From Plenodomus lindquistii (taxonomy: Eukaryota > Ascomycota > Dothideomycetes > Pleosporales > Leptosphaeriaceae), in contig JANUWI010000002.1 of NCBI GenBank assembly GCA_025504975.1, forward strand, positions 1,178,001-1,242,000: a DNA stretch of 64,000 nucleotides, written 5' to 3'. A program made the position numbers and the translations under genes. How positions within the stretch are numbered: position 1 is the first letter of the stretch; each line of letters starts with the position of its first letter. Below, one piece after another: positions 53,414 through 64,000 of the stretch. A model generated the notes under the pieces. That model was not told where the DNA came from. It saw only the letters and a program-made list of their open reading frames with translations, and did no database searches.

Positions 53414-56400
53414 TCAACGCCAGTCACTCATGCCTGGTCCCTGTTGATATTGCTGGTTGCTGCCCAGTGGCGGCCTCGAGCTGCTCATACCTAGCGCAGG
53501 GTCTAAGAAGGTCTGCGCCCACTCATCATGGTTAAGCAGGTCATCGAACTGCATGTTAGGTCCAGGCATTTGCATGTGTGGACTGCCATTCTGTGGAGGC
53601 AACCCTCGATAAGGATGCGCGCCTTGCATCAGGTACATTGGCATGCTGCCAAAGAGTTGGGCCTCGGTGTCGTTCAGTCGTCTGCCCGGTCCGCCTGGGG
53701 GCATACTGCCTGGTGCGAACATTGCAGGATATGGCTTGATGTCGACGCCAGACATTTGGTGTGGTATACCGCCAACAACCGGTGAGTGCGTGTTGCGGTC
53801 GAAAACTTGTAGGTGTTGGTTTTCGAAGGTAGTCATCGGTTGGTTTGGGTATGCCAAAGGATCGGCAGAGGGAAACATCATTGTTGAGATGTCAGAGATA
53901 GGTATATTCGGTCCTGAGGTCTCAGCATATGAGCCAGTCATTGGGGTTGGAGGGAAAGGCGAGTTCTTTTGTGTACTATGCATTGAAGGAACACCGAAAG
54001 CCCCGAGACTGGTGTTAGAGGAGGTAGGCGTGAGGCTAGGCACAGCGTCGAAAAAGTCCCCGCTACCAGGCGGCGGAGAGTTATAGACAGGCTCGAGACC
54101 TAGGTTTGCGAGATGTGTCGACGATATGGGCAACGCATGTCCGTGTGCAGTACGCTTGGAATCGGGAATACTCTCGGGAAATGTACTCGCACGTCGTGGA
54201 CCCATAAAATCTTCCTGTTTGAGGGCAGTTGGCCGTGATCCAAGTGACTGTGGGGAACTTTCTTGTCGCCTCTTCTTTGACTCAATTATTTCTCCGCCAT
54301 GTCGTATCGACTCTGGTAGCCTTTCGAACATGGTCTGCGACAGGTTAGTCAATCAACAATCCTCCTATCAGCTTGACCACATACCTTTAAGGCAGAGCTA
54401 CACCATTCAGCCGCCATACTCCTCTTCGCAAAGTATGCAAGTACTTCCTTTCCCTCCACAGCGTCCCGTAAGAGCTCGAAGCTTGTGGGACTTGATGGGT
54501 TCTCGGTGACGAAGTATAGAATCGACACGATGGCAAAGAATGTTGTGTACATCGAGAACCAGTACGCACCAGTCAGCAGACCACGTTTGCGCATCTCAGT
54601 AGAAATATGAACAATGTTCCGCGAGACACTCACGCATGCAGAGGCGCATGCAAACGCCCTTTGGTCCACATTTTTATCTTTGTACGATTGGGAAACATAA
54701 TGCAGAAACGGCCGGTAGAGCAACAGTTGTGCGTGTCCGAAAGCCATACGTAGTAATTGTTGAACCCTGTCTTTTGGTCAATATATGTTTGACAGATTAA
54801 TAGACTTACGTCCGCTGATTGTACTAACTTTATGATGATCGGTGCTGCGTCTCCACCAGGCTTCAATGCCATTGGCAACTCATCTAACCACTGTGCGAGG
54901 TCCCTCTCAAGCTCGCGAATCCTGGAGTAGCTGACTGTATAGGTCACCGCATTTTTTCCATGCGATCCTTTGATGGGATACACGTATTTGCATATCTTAT
55001 TCAACACTTGCACAATTCGCGTATGGGCATTGAACGCGGCCATGACAGAAATGCTCCCCGGAGGCATTGCCAGAATTTCTGTCTCCGTAATGTACTCATC
55101 GTCTACTTCGAGGGGCCATTCTTGATCAATGTCTTCATCTTCCAGGAATCGTGGCAGGCCCAGCATAGCACCGACATATGTGTCCATTCTCCTTACTCCC
55201 CAGAAAAGACGCTTCCGGGTCTCAGCTTCGATCGGCGTGAAGTTTCCGTTGAAGGATCGATGGAGACCCATTCGAAGGGCCGAGCGCAAGGCAACCCCGA
55301 TGTAAGCGTAGCAGGTGTTGAGTTTCGCCGATGATTGTAGGAACTGAATCATGAAGACGATCGCTTGGAGCGAAGTCAAATCTCTGCAGTCGGTAATGTC
55401 GAGCAACTGGCGAGATGATTTGAAGTACCTGAATCTGAACAATGTTAGCTGGATTCTTTCTGGAAAACTACTAAAGGTGACTTACCCTTCCTCTGTCAGT
55501 GTTTCATAGCTGGCCTTGTCGAGGTCTTCGTCACCTCTAGAGAACAGCTTGCCTAGGGCAAGTACAGCGTACAGTAGCGGAAGAAAACTATTTTCTGCGT
55601 TTCCAAACGATTCTACTGGTGTACTGTAAACGCGATCCAATTGTTCGTAGAAAGTAGGCAGGTGAACAACTCTGAGCATGGCACTGGCGTCGATGATAGC
55701 CGTATCGCAAAGTATGCGCGCTTCTTCTTTGCTCGGAAGGTCTTTCCCGGTAGGAAGTGCGGTAGAGGTTCCCCCAGGGGACAGCGAGCTAGGCGATGGG
55801 GGTTCCTGAGACATGGTGCGATGCCTCAATGACGGCGATCGATCTGGTGGTATTTGAAACATGTCGCCGAACTGTCGTAGGCCTCTCATGAAGCTCAGTC
55901 CTGATGAGTGACCATAATACTCTACGTTGCCTTCTTCATCCAGGTCTAATTGACCAGTCGCCTTGACCATGGCTTCCAGGTGTGAGTCGGGGCCTTCATC
56001 GACTGGGTGAGGACCCTGTTGCTGCGCCACACGCGAGTCATTGGGCAATACATGTGGCCGTGGTGCAGCTGACGGCAGCTGTGGCAGGAGTCCATTTTGG
56101 AGATGGGCGTCAATGCTGGAGTCATTCAAATCGATGGTTGGGAACACAACATGCAATAAAGCCTTTGCGCGTTTCAATTGACTCTCGAGTGCTTCGATGT
56201 ACTGGGGTGTGGCATTACGTCTACGGTTCGACGGCTGGTCGTACGTGCTAGAAACATGTCAATGGTGAACTGCCGGCCACGCAGGTTCGTTTCAGTGGGT
56301 AATTACCATTCTGTGCAAGTTGTCAGCATGGGCTAAAAGAGACCCAAGACGAACACAGTGTTGCGAAAGAAGACACATACCGTAACTATAAACAGTGCAA

Positions 56401-56642
56401 TGGGTGCACGGCTGCTTCCCATCACACTTGATCTTCTTCCGTCGACACTCATCGCATGCTCGTGTTACTCGACGTCGTTTTTGAGGCTGAGGCCGGGGAG
56501 GCTGACCGTCGCCGACGTCATTGCCCGGGGAATTCTCCTCTCCAAATTCGGGGCTGTCTTCGTGCTGTGAAGCTTCATACTGAACAGAGTGGCCAGAGTC
56601 TGTTCGAGGAACGTCAGTGGTGGTGAGAGCTGGAGAAGCCAT
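53414..56642 (-). CDS. Large Zn2Cys6 transcription factor with a 4-nt microexon
   Basis: Six exons (56381-56642, 56307-56310, 55486-56247, 54829-55434, 54385-54766, 53414-54334) join to 978 residues. The Zn2Cys6 cluster (C-x2-C-x6-C-x5-C-x2-C-x6-C, starting ACDECRRKKIKC) lies near residues 62-88 after a basic PQKRRRVTR. Exon 2 is only AATG: it supplies part of Glu and two bases of the last cluster Cys, so ECTYDQPSNRRRN follows in frame. A coiled-coil linker (QYIEALESQLKRAKALL) and the fungal-specific TF domain (SSAKLNTCYAYIGVALRSAL, then MGLHRSF) follow. The C-terminal 300 residues are Pro/Met/Gln-rich. The fourth exon must end at a GTTAGT donor (54828) for KVQQLLRMAFGHAQLLLYRP to join; a stronger-looking GTAAGT at 54809 is out of frame. 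Target genes unknown. Confidence 0.88.
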
Positions 56643-59073
56643 GGCGACAGTTGGGGAGCATGACTGTGGCTGGGGGGTGCTGCGCCTAAGAGTAAATTGG
56701 TGGATAGTCGCGACGGGGTCGGTCAGCAGCGGAGACGCAGTGGGTCAAGGAATAGGATTATGATGGGGAGTGTCTTAGCGCTTGTGCATGGCATCGTCCC
56801 GCCCTTGGTACACCGGTATCGAATCGTTATTTCCGCCGAGTTGTCCGCTTCTTTCTCAACTTCGACGAGACAGACTGTGGCCAGCATTGGCAACACTGAG
56901 CATGAGCATCGAGATCTTGAGCGCAGCAGCCCACCAGGCGTCCTAGAGCTGGTCCAAATGGGTGCAATGGCCTCGAATCACACCGCTTCGTCCTGCCCCT
57001 CCTCCCCCCATCCATCTCCTTCATAGCAGCACCAAAAGCGATTAGCACAAGACAGCGGGAGCTGCACCACCACACGCCAAGTCATGGAGCACAGCCATTC
57101 GCCTATCTAGTAACCTGTGGCGTCATGCGCTTGCTGGCAGCGCGAAGTCTTACAGGCTGAGACAAGGGACCGGCGCCACCCACGCCACTTCAAGACCGGG
57201 GATTGAGGTGAGCCAGAGAAGTTCCAATTCGCAGCGGAATCTGCACGCCTTTTGCACGCTCAAGGCATGCACTAGGTGGCCTGATCCGCTCTTCGATTGC
57301 AGCTCGTCTATTCCCCGTGCTTCCTCGTGCGCTCTAAAGCCACCACTTCCAGCAGCGATCAGCAGCATGGCGTTCGGCGCGTCTGCCCGCCCATCTCATT
57401 AGTCACAAAGATACCGTCACGCGGCCAAGGGACTGTAGTTCCTCCCCAGTCGTAGCCTGTAGGGCTCTTTCGGAGGGTGAAAGCATGCGAGGTCCGAGTC
57501 TTTGCACTTCCGCTACTGCATCAGCATCTCTAGTAGCGCCGGATAAACTCGCCACAATTGTGACAGCGTGGCTTGTTCGGAGGAGGCTGGTGGGCCTTGC
57601 CGTTAAGCGGTTGGTCTCCCGGGGTCCCAACGTCGCACAAAACTCTGCCATGGCTTGGTATGCTGATTACGAGCACAAGCATGCAGACATGGGCGAGCCA
57701 CAATGGTGCCCAGCCAAGGACAAGAACTGAAGACTGTCATGTGGGTTGAGCCTGTTTTCATTACAATGTTCGAACTCGTCGTGGCTGGTAAGTGTACATT
57801 CTAGGAAATACACAACGGACCCCACTCGCCCGCTTCAGTTTCCCCCTTGACACACGGCGTATCCCGATTTAGTGACAATCGTATTGTTTACGAGGACCGC
57901 ACATGTGGTGAGTTCTGTGTTCGATGTTCTGCTGATTATGCAGCCGTAGACTTGCGGTTGGGTGGTCTGTGATGTGTGCCTGGGATGTCGACGACAGGCG
58001 GCCGATCACGCCGTCGGTATTGTCTCCATATACCGCCGCACACAGTATTCATATCTGTGGAGTAAGATTCCTAGAATACTCCACAGACGTGAGCGTACAT
58101 CACACTCTTCTTCGGTGTTCTCCCCAACGCAGATAAGAGGCCTATGTCATACTGGGGCCCCTTGGCACTAAAGTCATCCGTACGCGGGAACTCGAAGGCA
58201 CCCGGACAAATTCGCACTTTCGGCTAGTAGTGCTGATGGTACGGTATATTATCCATTCGGTTGCTTCTTGCGATGCACGCCGAGCATCGCTTACATGGCT
58301 GTCGTATCTGAGCTGTTCTGACTCGAAGTGATACTGACGACCTCAGCCTGGCGCGTCGTGGATATGAGCCTTAGCCCCGCTACTAGCCACAACGCCAAGC
58401 TATGCTCGCACGATAATACACAGTGGCTGCCGGTAAGCGACGAAGACTGCTGGCGTAATAGTAGCGCAAGATCCCATACCTGGCGGAAATGATGAAAGCC
58501 ACGCAGCCTACAGGCCCTGGTTCTAAGACGTGGCTGGTGTGCGTTCGGTGCATTATGCCAAGGGTGGGTCGACTGGGGTTGACTGTGCGATCGCAATTTC
58601 TGTGGCGCATGATCAAGCAAGGAACACTCCCTTAAGTAAACATTACAACAGCGCTCATAAGAACGGTGAGATCGAATAGCCTAGTCCCAGTTGTGTATCG
58701 TCGAGTATCGGTCGCGGTGGATCTGCTCATGTGCAAATCACGTATAACATCCATCATGTGTCGTGAAGAAAAACTGTATCTGAATGTGTTGACCTTCAAG
58801 CTCTTAGTTTCGCGGACAACATGTTCCTTTCGACGTAAGACTTCAGCCGAGCCCACTAGGACAACAACTGTTGGCGGAACTCGCCAGCCTTTGACGACCA
58901 ATGCGAGGTCTGATTGTGCTAAAGCTGTATCCAGCAAAGATGCAAATCGATAATGGTAATGCATGGCTGATGGGGAGATGGCATGGAGAATACTGAGTAG
59001 GAAACTGGTAGGAGTACAATTTTTCCCGTTTCCAGAAGGCCCGCTCTGATGCCGAGCAAATTGGTCAAAATGT
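56643..59073. other. Long intergenic region, no supported gene
   Basis: 2.4 kb upstream of the large regulator. The first several hundred bases are likely its promoter. Short open frames occur on both strands but none shows a motif, a usable splice structure or biased composition. Confidence 0.4.
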
Positions 59074-59307
59074 ACGAAGGAGCTCGTACTTGTTGTGCCT
59101 CTATTTTACCTTAACAGTACAACGCTCAAGCCTGTAAAGCAGCACGAAGAGGACAAAAGCACGTAAGTATTATAACAAATAATCTCTACTACTTCTAAAG
59201 ACTACACGTAGTATCTAAGGACTCTAAGCTTTGTTCTTAGTGCGTTGTGTTAGCTACAGCAAACGGTGATTTTAGTTTTGGTGACTTGATAAATCCAAGC
59301 TCCTTCG
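59074..59307 (-). mobile_element. MITE-like element, copy 2
   Basis: A 234-bp element in inverted orientation to the copy at 8809-9051. The left end ACGAAGGAGCTCGTA and the right end, read in reverse complement CGAAGGAGCTTGGAT, form imperfect terminal inverted repeats. It contains no open frame of note. Identity to copy 1 is spread over the full length with many substitutions and small indels, so the two are old or independently decayed. No target-site duplication is obvious. Confidence 0.75.
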
Positions 59308-60504
59308 GTCATCTTCAGTTCATTCTAATCCAGTGAAGAGGGTATGGAAATTTTTCGTAGCTATGTTTTGGGGGTAATGTTGGATAACGAGTGCAGGCAT
59401 TGCAAAGCATGGTAAGCACAGGCTACGTACCATATCGTTTGGAACCTTGACACTGACTACCGAAGATTTTGGTGTGATTGAATTCCTCCAGGCGGTGTCA
59501 ACTGAAGCAGTAAAGGGTATTGCTGTAGGCATCACGCTGCTTGGCTATCTCAGTATCAGCAGGATAGGACTGAGTGCTGTCGCGAGCGATGAATGCACTT
59601 CTGCTCCCTTCTCCGAAAATGTGACACTAGTTTGTCAGGCAGGAGAATACGGACGAGGTCTATATCGTAGTAATAGAGTAGACGCCACCGTGAGACACGA
59701 TGAAGCTATCGGTGGAGTGTGACCCCATGTAGAAGTTCAATTACATTGGACACACCAAGGTTTGCTACACAGCACACGCTTCTGTCACATTAGAGAGCAG
59801 CGAAGTCTCGAATCAAATCGTACCGAAATCTGTAGAGACAAACCTGAGCCATCATTTGGCATTTGTACAGCCATGAAAGACTGAGTGAGCATGGACTGTG
59901 GTGGCCAACCATGCCATAGCTGCGTCCTAAAATTATCATTCATCTGGGTTGAAGTCTAATAGTAAGCCGTGAGAGCAAAAGACTCCAGAAGTGAATACAG
60001 AGTACAGCCATTGTGGAGGACTTGATCGTGGGTGATCCTACAGGACAGCGAAACGCCGATCTATTGCCCCAGACTTGAGCTGTGACATTCTCACGAAACC
60101 AACCTGGCTTCTCCTTGGGCCGTGACAAACAGCTGAGAGGTTCTTTCAGAGATGGTCAGGGTTGCCCACTATGAGATGCAATCATACTCCACGGCGTGAG
60201 ATTGCTTGGAACCCTCTCACGTATACTGCAGGCGCCACCATACCGCACAAAACTGTCAGAAAAACTGCCTTGAATCGGACAAATATATAGCGAAGGCGGA
60301 GGAAAGCAAGATGAATCAATGATGGCGGTGTGCAACGTCGTGTTGGACGTGTTCTCGATGCTATCCTAGGCGTAAAGGTCGCTGCCAAGCGCTAGTGGTG
60401 GTCCGTGCCAGTAAGCGAGGCCTCGAAATTCAGCTGTGCGAACAAGTCCAAATTGATCGAGCTTCACGACAACTAACCCAACAGACACACCCGGATTCGA
60501 GCAT
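59308..60504. other. Intergenic region upstream of RPL16
   Basis: This 1.2-kb stretch lies between the MITE and the ribosomal protein gene. Its right end is the RPL16 promoter. No gene is seen. Confidence 0.4.
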
Positions 60505-61575
60505 CATGTCGACCTTCGAACCCGTCATTGTACGTACACCCTGGACTGCACACACGCCCGCACCCTTTTGCGTGTGCCGACGCCGCGACGCATGTTGCGA
60601 GGCTCGCCCACACACCGGCTCTCCACCACCACCAAACACCGTCACAGGGCAACTTTGGGCTAACACCGCGCGCAGGTCATCGACGGCAAGGGGCACTTGC
60701 TCGGTCGCCTCGCCAGCACCGTCGCCAAGCAGCTGCTCAACGGCCAGAAGATCGTCGTTGTGCGATGCGAGGCCTTGAACATCTCGGGCGAGTTCTTCCG
60801 CGCAAAGTGTACGTACACACCACCACCGACCTGAGCAGACAATGCGGGCACAACACAGCCACAGCGATTGCAACGGAGGAAGAGGGAATACACAATGCCT
60901 TTCGATCCAGTTGCAGGCGGTGTGGCTGCTTTTCGGCAGGAGCGCTCCAGGACTACAGAACATACAGAGCACACAGAATACAATAACTAACTCGCTCCAC
61001 AGTGAAGTACTCGGCTTTCCTGCGCAAGCAGACCCGTTACAACCCCACTCGTGGTGGTATGTATCTCCCGACGATTGCTACAAAGCAACGAGAACGCAAC
61101 AAGACGGCCCACTAACCCGCCACAGGTCCCTTCCACTTCCGCGCTCCCTCCAAGATGTTCTGGCGCACCGTCCGCGGCATGATTCCCCACAAGACCGCCC
61201 GCGGTAAGGCTGCTCTCGAGCGCTTGAAGACGTTCGAGGGTGTCCCCGCTCCCTACGACAAGAAGAAGCGCGTCGTTGTCCCCCAGGCCCTGAGGGTACT
61301 GAGGCTCAAGCCCGGCCGCAAGTACTGCACTGTTGGCCGTCTTGGACACGAGTTCGGCTGGAAGTACCAGGATGTTGTTGCCCGGTATGTGCTCCTTGCA
61401 ATGCGCCCAAACAACACAAAGCTAACTTGGTCGCAGTCTCGAAGAGCGCAGGAAGGTCAAGGGTGCCGCATACTACGAGCGCAAGAAGGCTGTCCGGAGG
61501 CAGTTGGCCGAGGCCAAGAAGACGGCCAGCGTCGACAGCAAGACCCAGGAGCACCTCACTTCCCTCGGATACTAG
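60505..61575 (+). CDS. RPL16: 60S ribosomal protein uL13 (L16/L13a)
   Basis: Five exons (60505-60528, 60676-60808, 61003-61056, 61126-61384, 61437-61575) join to 202 residues, the standard length. The protein reads VIDGKGHLLGRLASTVAKQL, ISGEFFRAKLKYSAFLRKQT, FRAPSKMFWRTVRGMIPHKT and LGHEFGWKYQDVVARLEE, which is uL13 throughout. It sits near the peptide exit region of the large subunit in the cytosolic ribosome. The first coding exon has only eight codons and the first two introns are longest (147 and 194 bp), the usual front-loaded arrangement of fungal ribosomal protein genes. All splice sites are GT-AG. Confidence 0.97.
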
Positions 61576-62422
61576 ACGTCGTCGGCAGCTGATGAATAAT
61601 GTCGGTGTCGGTCATGTGGTTCGGCGTGGATTACATTGGGCTCATGGGATCTTTCTCTTTACTATACTTCGACCATTCGAAAGGGTGTCCAGGCTAAAAG
61701 AGCACATCAATACCAGGGTGCTTGTGTGTTCATGGGTATCTTCGTGGTCGGCTTGCGTTCCTCAGGTACTCTTCCCGGCTAGAAGAAAAACGAAATGAAA
61801 ATCCCACGGCTCATGTATAGCATAGTGATGGCGTTGAGCGTATTGCAAATCACTAGAGTTTCTTGCATTCGTCAGTGGTCCCTGCTGTTCCTTGATGTCG
61901 TTGTGTGTGCCAATCATCCCCACTCCAGGTCTGCAAATCGACGTCTCACTGGCATGCCGTGTACTACCTAGGTCATTGCAAGGCCCGATTTCCCATATGC
62001 AGGGCGGCATCCGGTGCATCGGCAATACGGACAATTCGGTCGGTGGTGCAGCTCCTTAACCAATGAGGTCGATAACCTCGGTTCTGACGTCGTCTTGTCC
62101 GCGCGAGACCGTCTTCTCCCCAGATTCTTAAGCCCGTCCACCAGTAAGTTGTGGATAAGCGCATGGCTTGACATTTACATACTAGAGTGATAGAATAATT
62201 TTGTCTTCGCATTCGCTCTGTTTCAACTCATTCGTCCAATTTCTGCCTGACCTTGTGCTACGTCTTGTAAAGATATCCAAGCCGTTGTGAGCTACTACAT
62301 CGCCGGCGAGTCTACTCTGCAACTTAGTCGCAAGGCCCGAGAGAACAGACTTGAAGAGCGCGCATCATTTACTGAACGTACCTCGATTCCAATTCCCATC
62401 ACTCCCAGCCATAACCAGCATC
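61576..62422. other. Intergenic region
   Basis: Between RPL16 and the acyl-CoA synthetase. It holds the 3' UTR of RPL16 and the promoter of the next gene. No gene is seen. Confidence 0.4.
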
Positions 62423-64000
62423 ATGGTCGGGGCCACAGATCGGCTTAAGCAGCTCGCGTCGCACTTTACCTCCGCAAACCCCGTCCCTGGTCCAACTCCT
62501 GTCCAGCCGGGCGACAGCCACGAGTACCACCACCGCCACAACTTCCACACACTCAGCCCAACATGGTTCCTCTGGCGCGCCGCACAGATCGAGCCTGACG
62601 CGACAGCGATATATCACAAGACAGCGAATAATCAGATCCTGCGCCGCTCATACGCCGAGGCAGCAGATCGCGCGCGAGGGCTAGCATACTACTTGCGCAA
62701 ACATGGCTACAAAAGAGTTGGAATTCTGGCGACAAATACACCAGCCTTTTTGGAAAGCTTGTTCGGCATTGCCGCTGCAGGAAGCGTCAGCGTTGCGATC
62801 AATTATCGTCTCAAGCCCGATGATATCAACTACATCTTTCAACATGCAGATGTCGACATGATCATCGCAGATGCAGAGTTTGTGGGATTACTGGACGACT
62901 TCAAGAGGGACAAGCCCGATGTCCCAATCCTGATTGACACGGATACCGATGCGACAGAGGGCCAGCTTTCAGGACCGTTCGATGACGCGGTCCTGGAAGG
63001 CCTGAAACACGACATCGACCAAGGCGGTAAAGGATGGACTGATCTTGAATCCCAAGCACCAGACGAGGAAGCTACGTTTTCTCTCGCATACACCAGTGGA
63101 ACTACGGCACGTCCCAAAGGTGTAGAATACACGCACCGTGGTGTATATCTCGCGGCCATGGGTAACATTATCGAATCCGGACTAAATTACCACCAAGGAC
63201 GTGCAAAGTATCTCTGGACTTTGCCAATGTTTCACGCGACAGGCTGGACATTTCCATGGGCCGTGACAGCAGTTCGAGGAACACATTACTGTCTGCGCAA
63301 GATCGACTACCCTGAGATCTGGCGACTACTCAAGGAAGAAGGCATTACACATTTCAACGCCGCGCCTACAGTCAACACACTACTCTGCGCAGCCAAGGAA
63401 GCAGAGAAGCTGCCACAGCCCGTGCGCGTAACCGTCGCAGCATCACCGCCTTCAGCCTTCCTCTTTGAGCAAATGACGAATCTGAACCTCCACCCTGTAC
63501 ACGTCTACGGGCTGACAGAGACGTATGGGCCCATCACTAAGGGCTACTACATGCCAGAATGGGACATCATTCCCGAGAAGGAAAAGTACGAGCGCATGGC
63601 TCGCCAGGGCCATGGTGTCATCACTGGTCTCCCCGCCCGCGTCATCAAGACAGAACAACCAGAAGGCGTGCTCATCGATGTTGCAAGAGACGGCAAGGAG
63701 ATTGGCGAAATCGTGTTCCAAGGCAATCTCACCGCCAAGGGATACTACAAGGACGCCGAAGCGACTCGGAAACTTTGGGCCGGCGGTGTGCAGCACAGCG
63801 GTGATTTGGCAGTCTGGCATCCAGACGGAGCCATTAAAATTCTGGATCGTGCAAAGGATATCATCATCTCTGGTACGCGTCTTTCTCTCTATATTCTACT
63901 CACTTTCAATTCTAGCAAGAGAATACTAACACTCACTCCCAGGCGGCGAGAACATCTCCTCCGTAGCATTAGAGGCCATGCTCAGCACCCACCCTGCCAT
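62423..64000 (+). CDS. AMP-forming acyl-CoA synthetase, 3' end outside window
   Basis: Exon 1 is 62423-63872; exon 2 starts at 63943 after a 70-bp intron (GTACGC...TCCCAG) and runs off the window. The ANL-superfamily signature YTSGTTARPKGVEYTHRG binds ATP phosphate; further conserved segments are YGLTETYGP (adenine site), HSGDLAVWHPDGAIKILDRAKDIIISGGENIS (the hinge and A8 region, shown in parts) and MFHATGW. The enzyme activates a carboxylic acid as an acyl-AMP and transfers it to CoA. The pattern is that of the medium-chain/4-coumarate:CoA ligase-like branch. About 80-100 residues with the catalytic lysine should follow beyond base 64000. Substrate and organelle cannot be read; a C-terminal peroxisomal signal would be outside the window. 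Confidence 0.92.
   Translation, partial: MVGATDRLKQLASHFTSANPVPGPTPVQPGDSHEYHHRHNFHTLSPTWFLWRAAQIEPDATAIYHKTANNQILRRSYAEAADRARGLAYYLRKHGYKRVGILATNTPAFLESLFGIAAAGSVSVAINYRLKPDDINYIFQHADVDMIIADAEFVGLLDDFKRDKPDVPILIDTDTDATEGQLSGPFDDAVLEGLKHDIDQGGKGWTDLESQAPDEEATFSLAYTSGTTARPKGVEYTHRGVYLAAMGNIIESGLNYHQGRAKYLWTLPMFHATGWTFPWAVTAVRGTHYCLRKIDYPEIWRLLKEEGITHFNAAPTVNTLLCAAKEAEKLPQPVRVTVAASPPSAFLFEQMTNLNLHPVHVYGLTETYGPITKGYYMPEWDIIPEKEKYERMARQGHGVITGLPARVIKTEQPEGVLIDVARDGKEIGEIVFQGNLTAKGYYKDAEATRKLWAGGVQHSGDLAVWHPDGAIKILDRAKDIIISGTRLSLYILLTFNSSKRILTLTPRRREHLLRSIRGHAQHPPCH

Noticed and set aside
56697..57402. Short frames upstream of the large regulator
   Set aside because: They lack motifs and overlap each other on opposite strands; promoter DNA is more likely.
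1..64000. CRISPR array, rRNA, prophage or bacterial operon
   Set aside because: No direct-repeat arrays, rRNA segments or tightly packed co-directional genes are seen; introns throughout show eukaryotic nuclear DNA.

Overview
The window looks like nuclear DNA of a filamentous ascomycete, most likely a Dothideomycete of the Pleosporales. The evidence is short introns of about 48-127 bp with fungal branch sites (CTAAC/CTGAC), single dispersed genes on both strands, two large Zn2Cys6 regulators, secreted fungal hydrolases, an intron-containing tRNA-Gly, and fungal orthologues of MMM1, VPS45, RIX1, YPP1 and ribosomal protein uL13. Taxonomy below class is inference. I rebuilt exons by hand from splice signals and from how well the joined protein fits its family.

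Layout. 1-7.6 kb: the 3' part of a secreted heme peroxidase, a degenerate kinase-like gene, a TPMT-type methyltransferase, and two secreted metallopeptidase-type genes (a small HExxH protein and an M43 pappalysin-like protease with ten exons). 7.6-11.7 kb: a tRNA-Gly(GCC), a MITE-like element, and a DUF3176 membrane-protein gene that carries two lesions. 12.7-25 kb: an SDR, MMM1 (ERMES), a WHIM-type chromatin protein, a secreted FAD oxidoreductase and a BAR-domain protein. 25.5-42.1 kb: a Zn2Cys6 regulator, VPS45, a NAD(P)-binding epimerase-like enzyme, a DUF1330-like protein, a small C6-zinc protein, and a divergent YPP1/RIX1 pair. 42.4-56.7 kb: an unknown gene, an F-box-like gene, a GH15/CBM20 glucoamylase, a FIT-family (SCS3-like) ER protein, a secreted choice-of-anchor-B/LVIVD-type protein, and a 978-residue Zn2Cys6 regulator whose zinc cluster is completed through a 4-nt microexon. 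57-64 kb: gene-poor DNA with a second copy of the MITE in opposite orientation, then RPL16 (uL13) and the 5' part of an AMP-forming acyl-CoA synthetase cut by the window edge.

The genes do not form one pathway. They are mostly housekeeping functions (ERMES lipid exchange, endosomal SNARE control, PI4-kinase scaffolding, ribosome assembly) mixed with secreted saprotroph or pathogen functions (peroxidase, proteases, glucoamylase, flavoenzyme). I found no convincing biosynthetic cluster, defence island, phage or CRISPR. The most notable items are the microexon, the inverted MITE pair, the broken DUF3176 gene, the atypical kinase and zinc-peptidase active sites, and two possible small unannotated genes.
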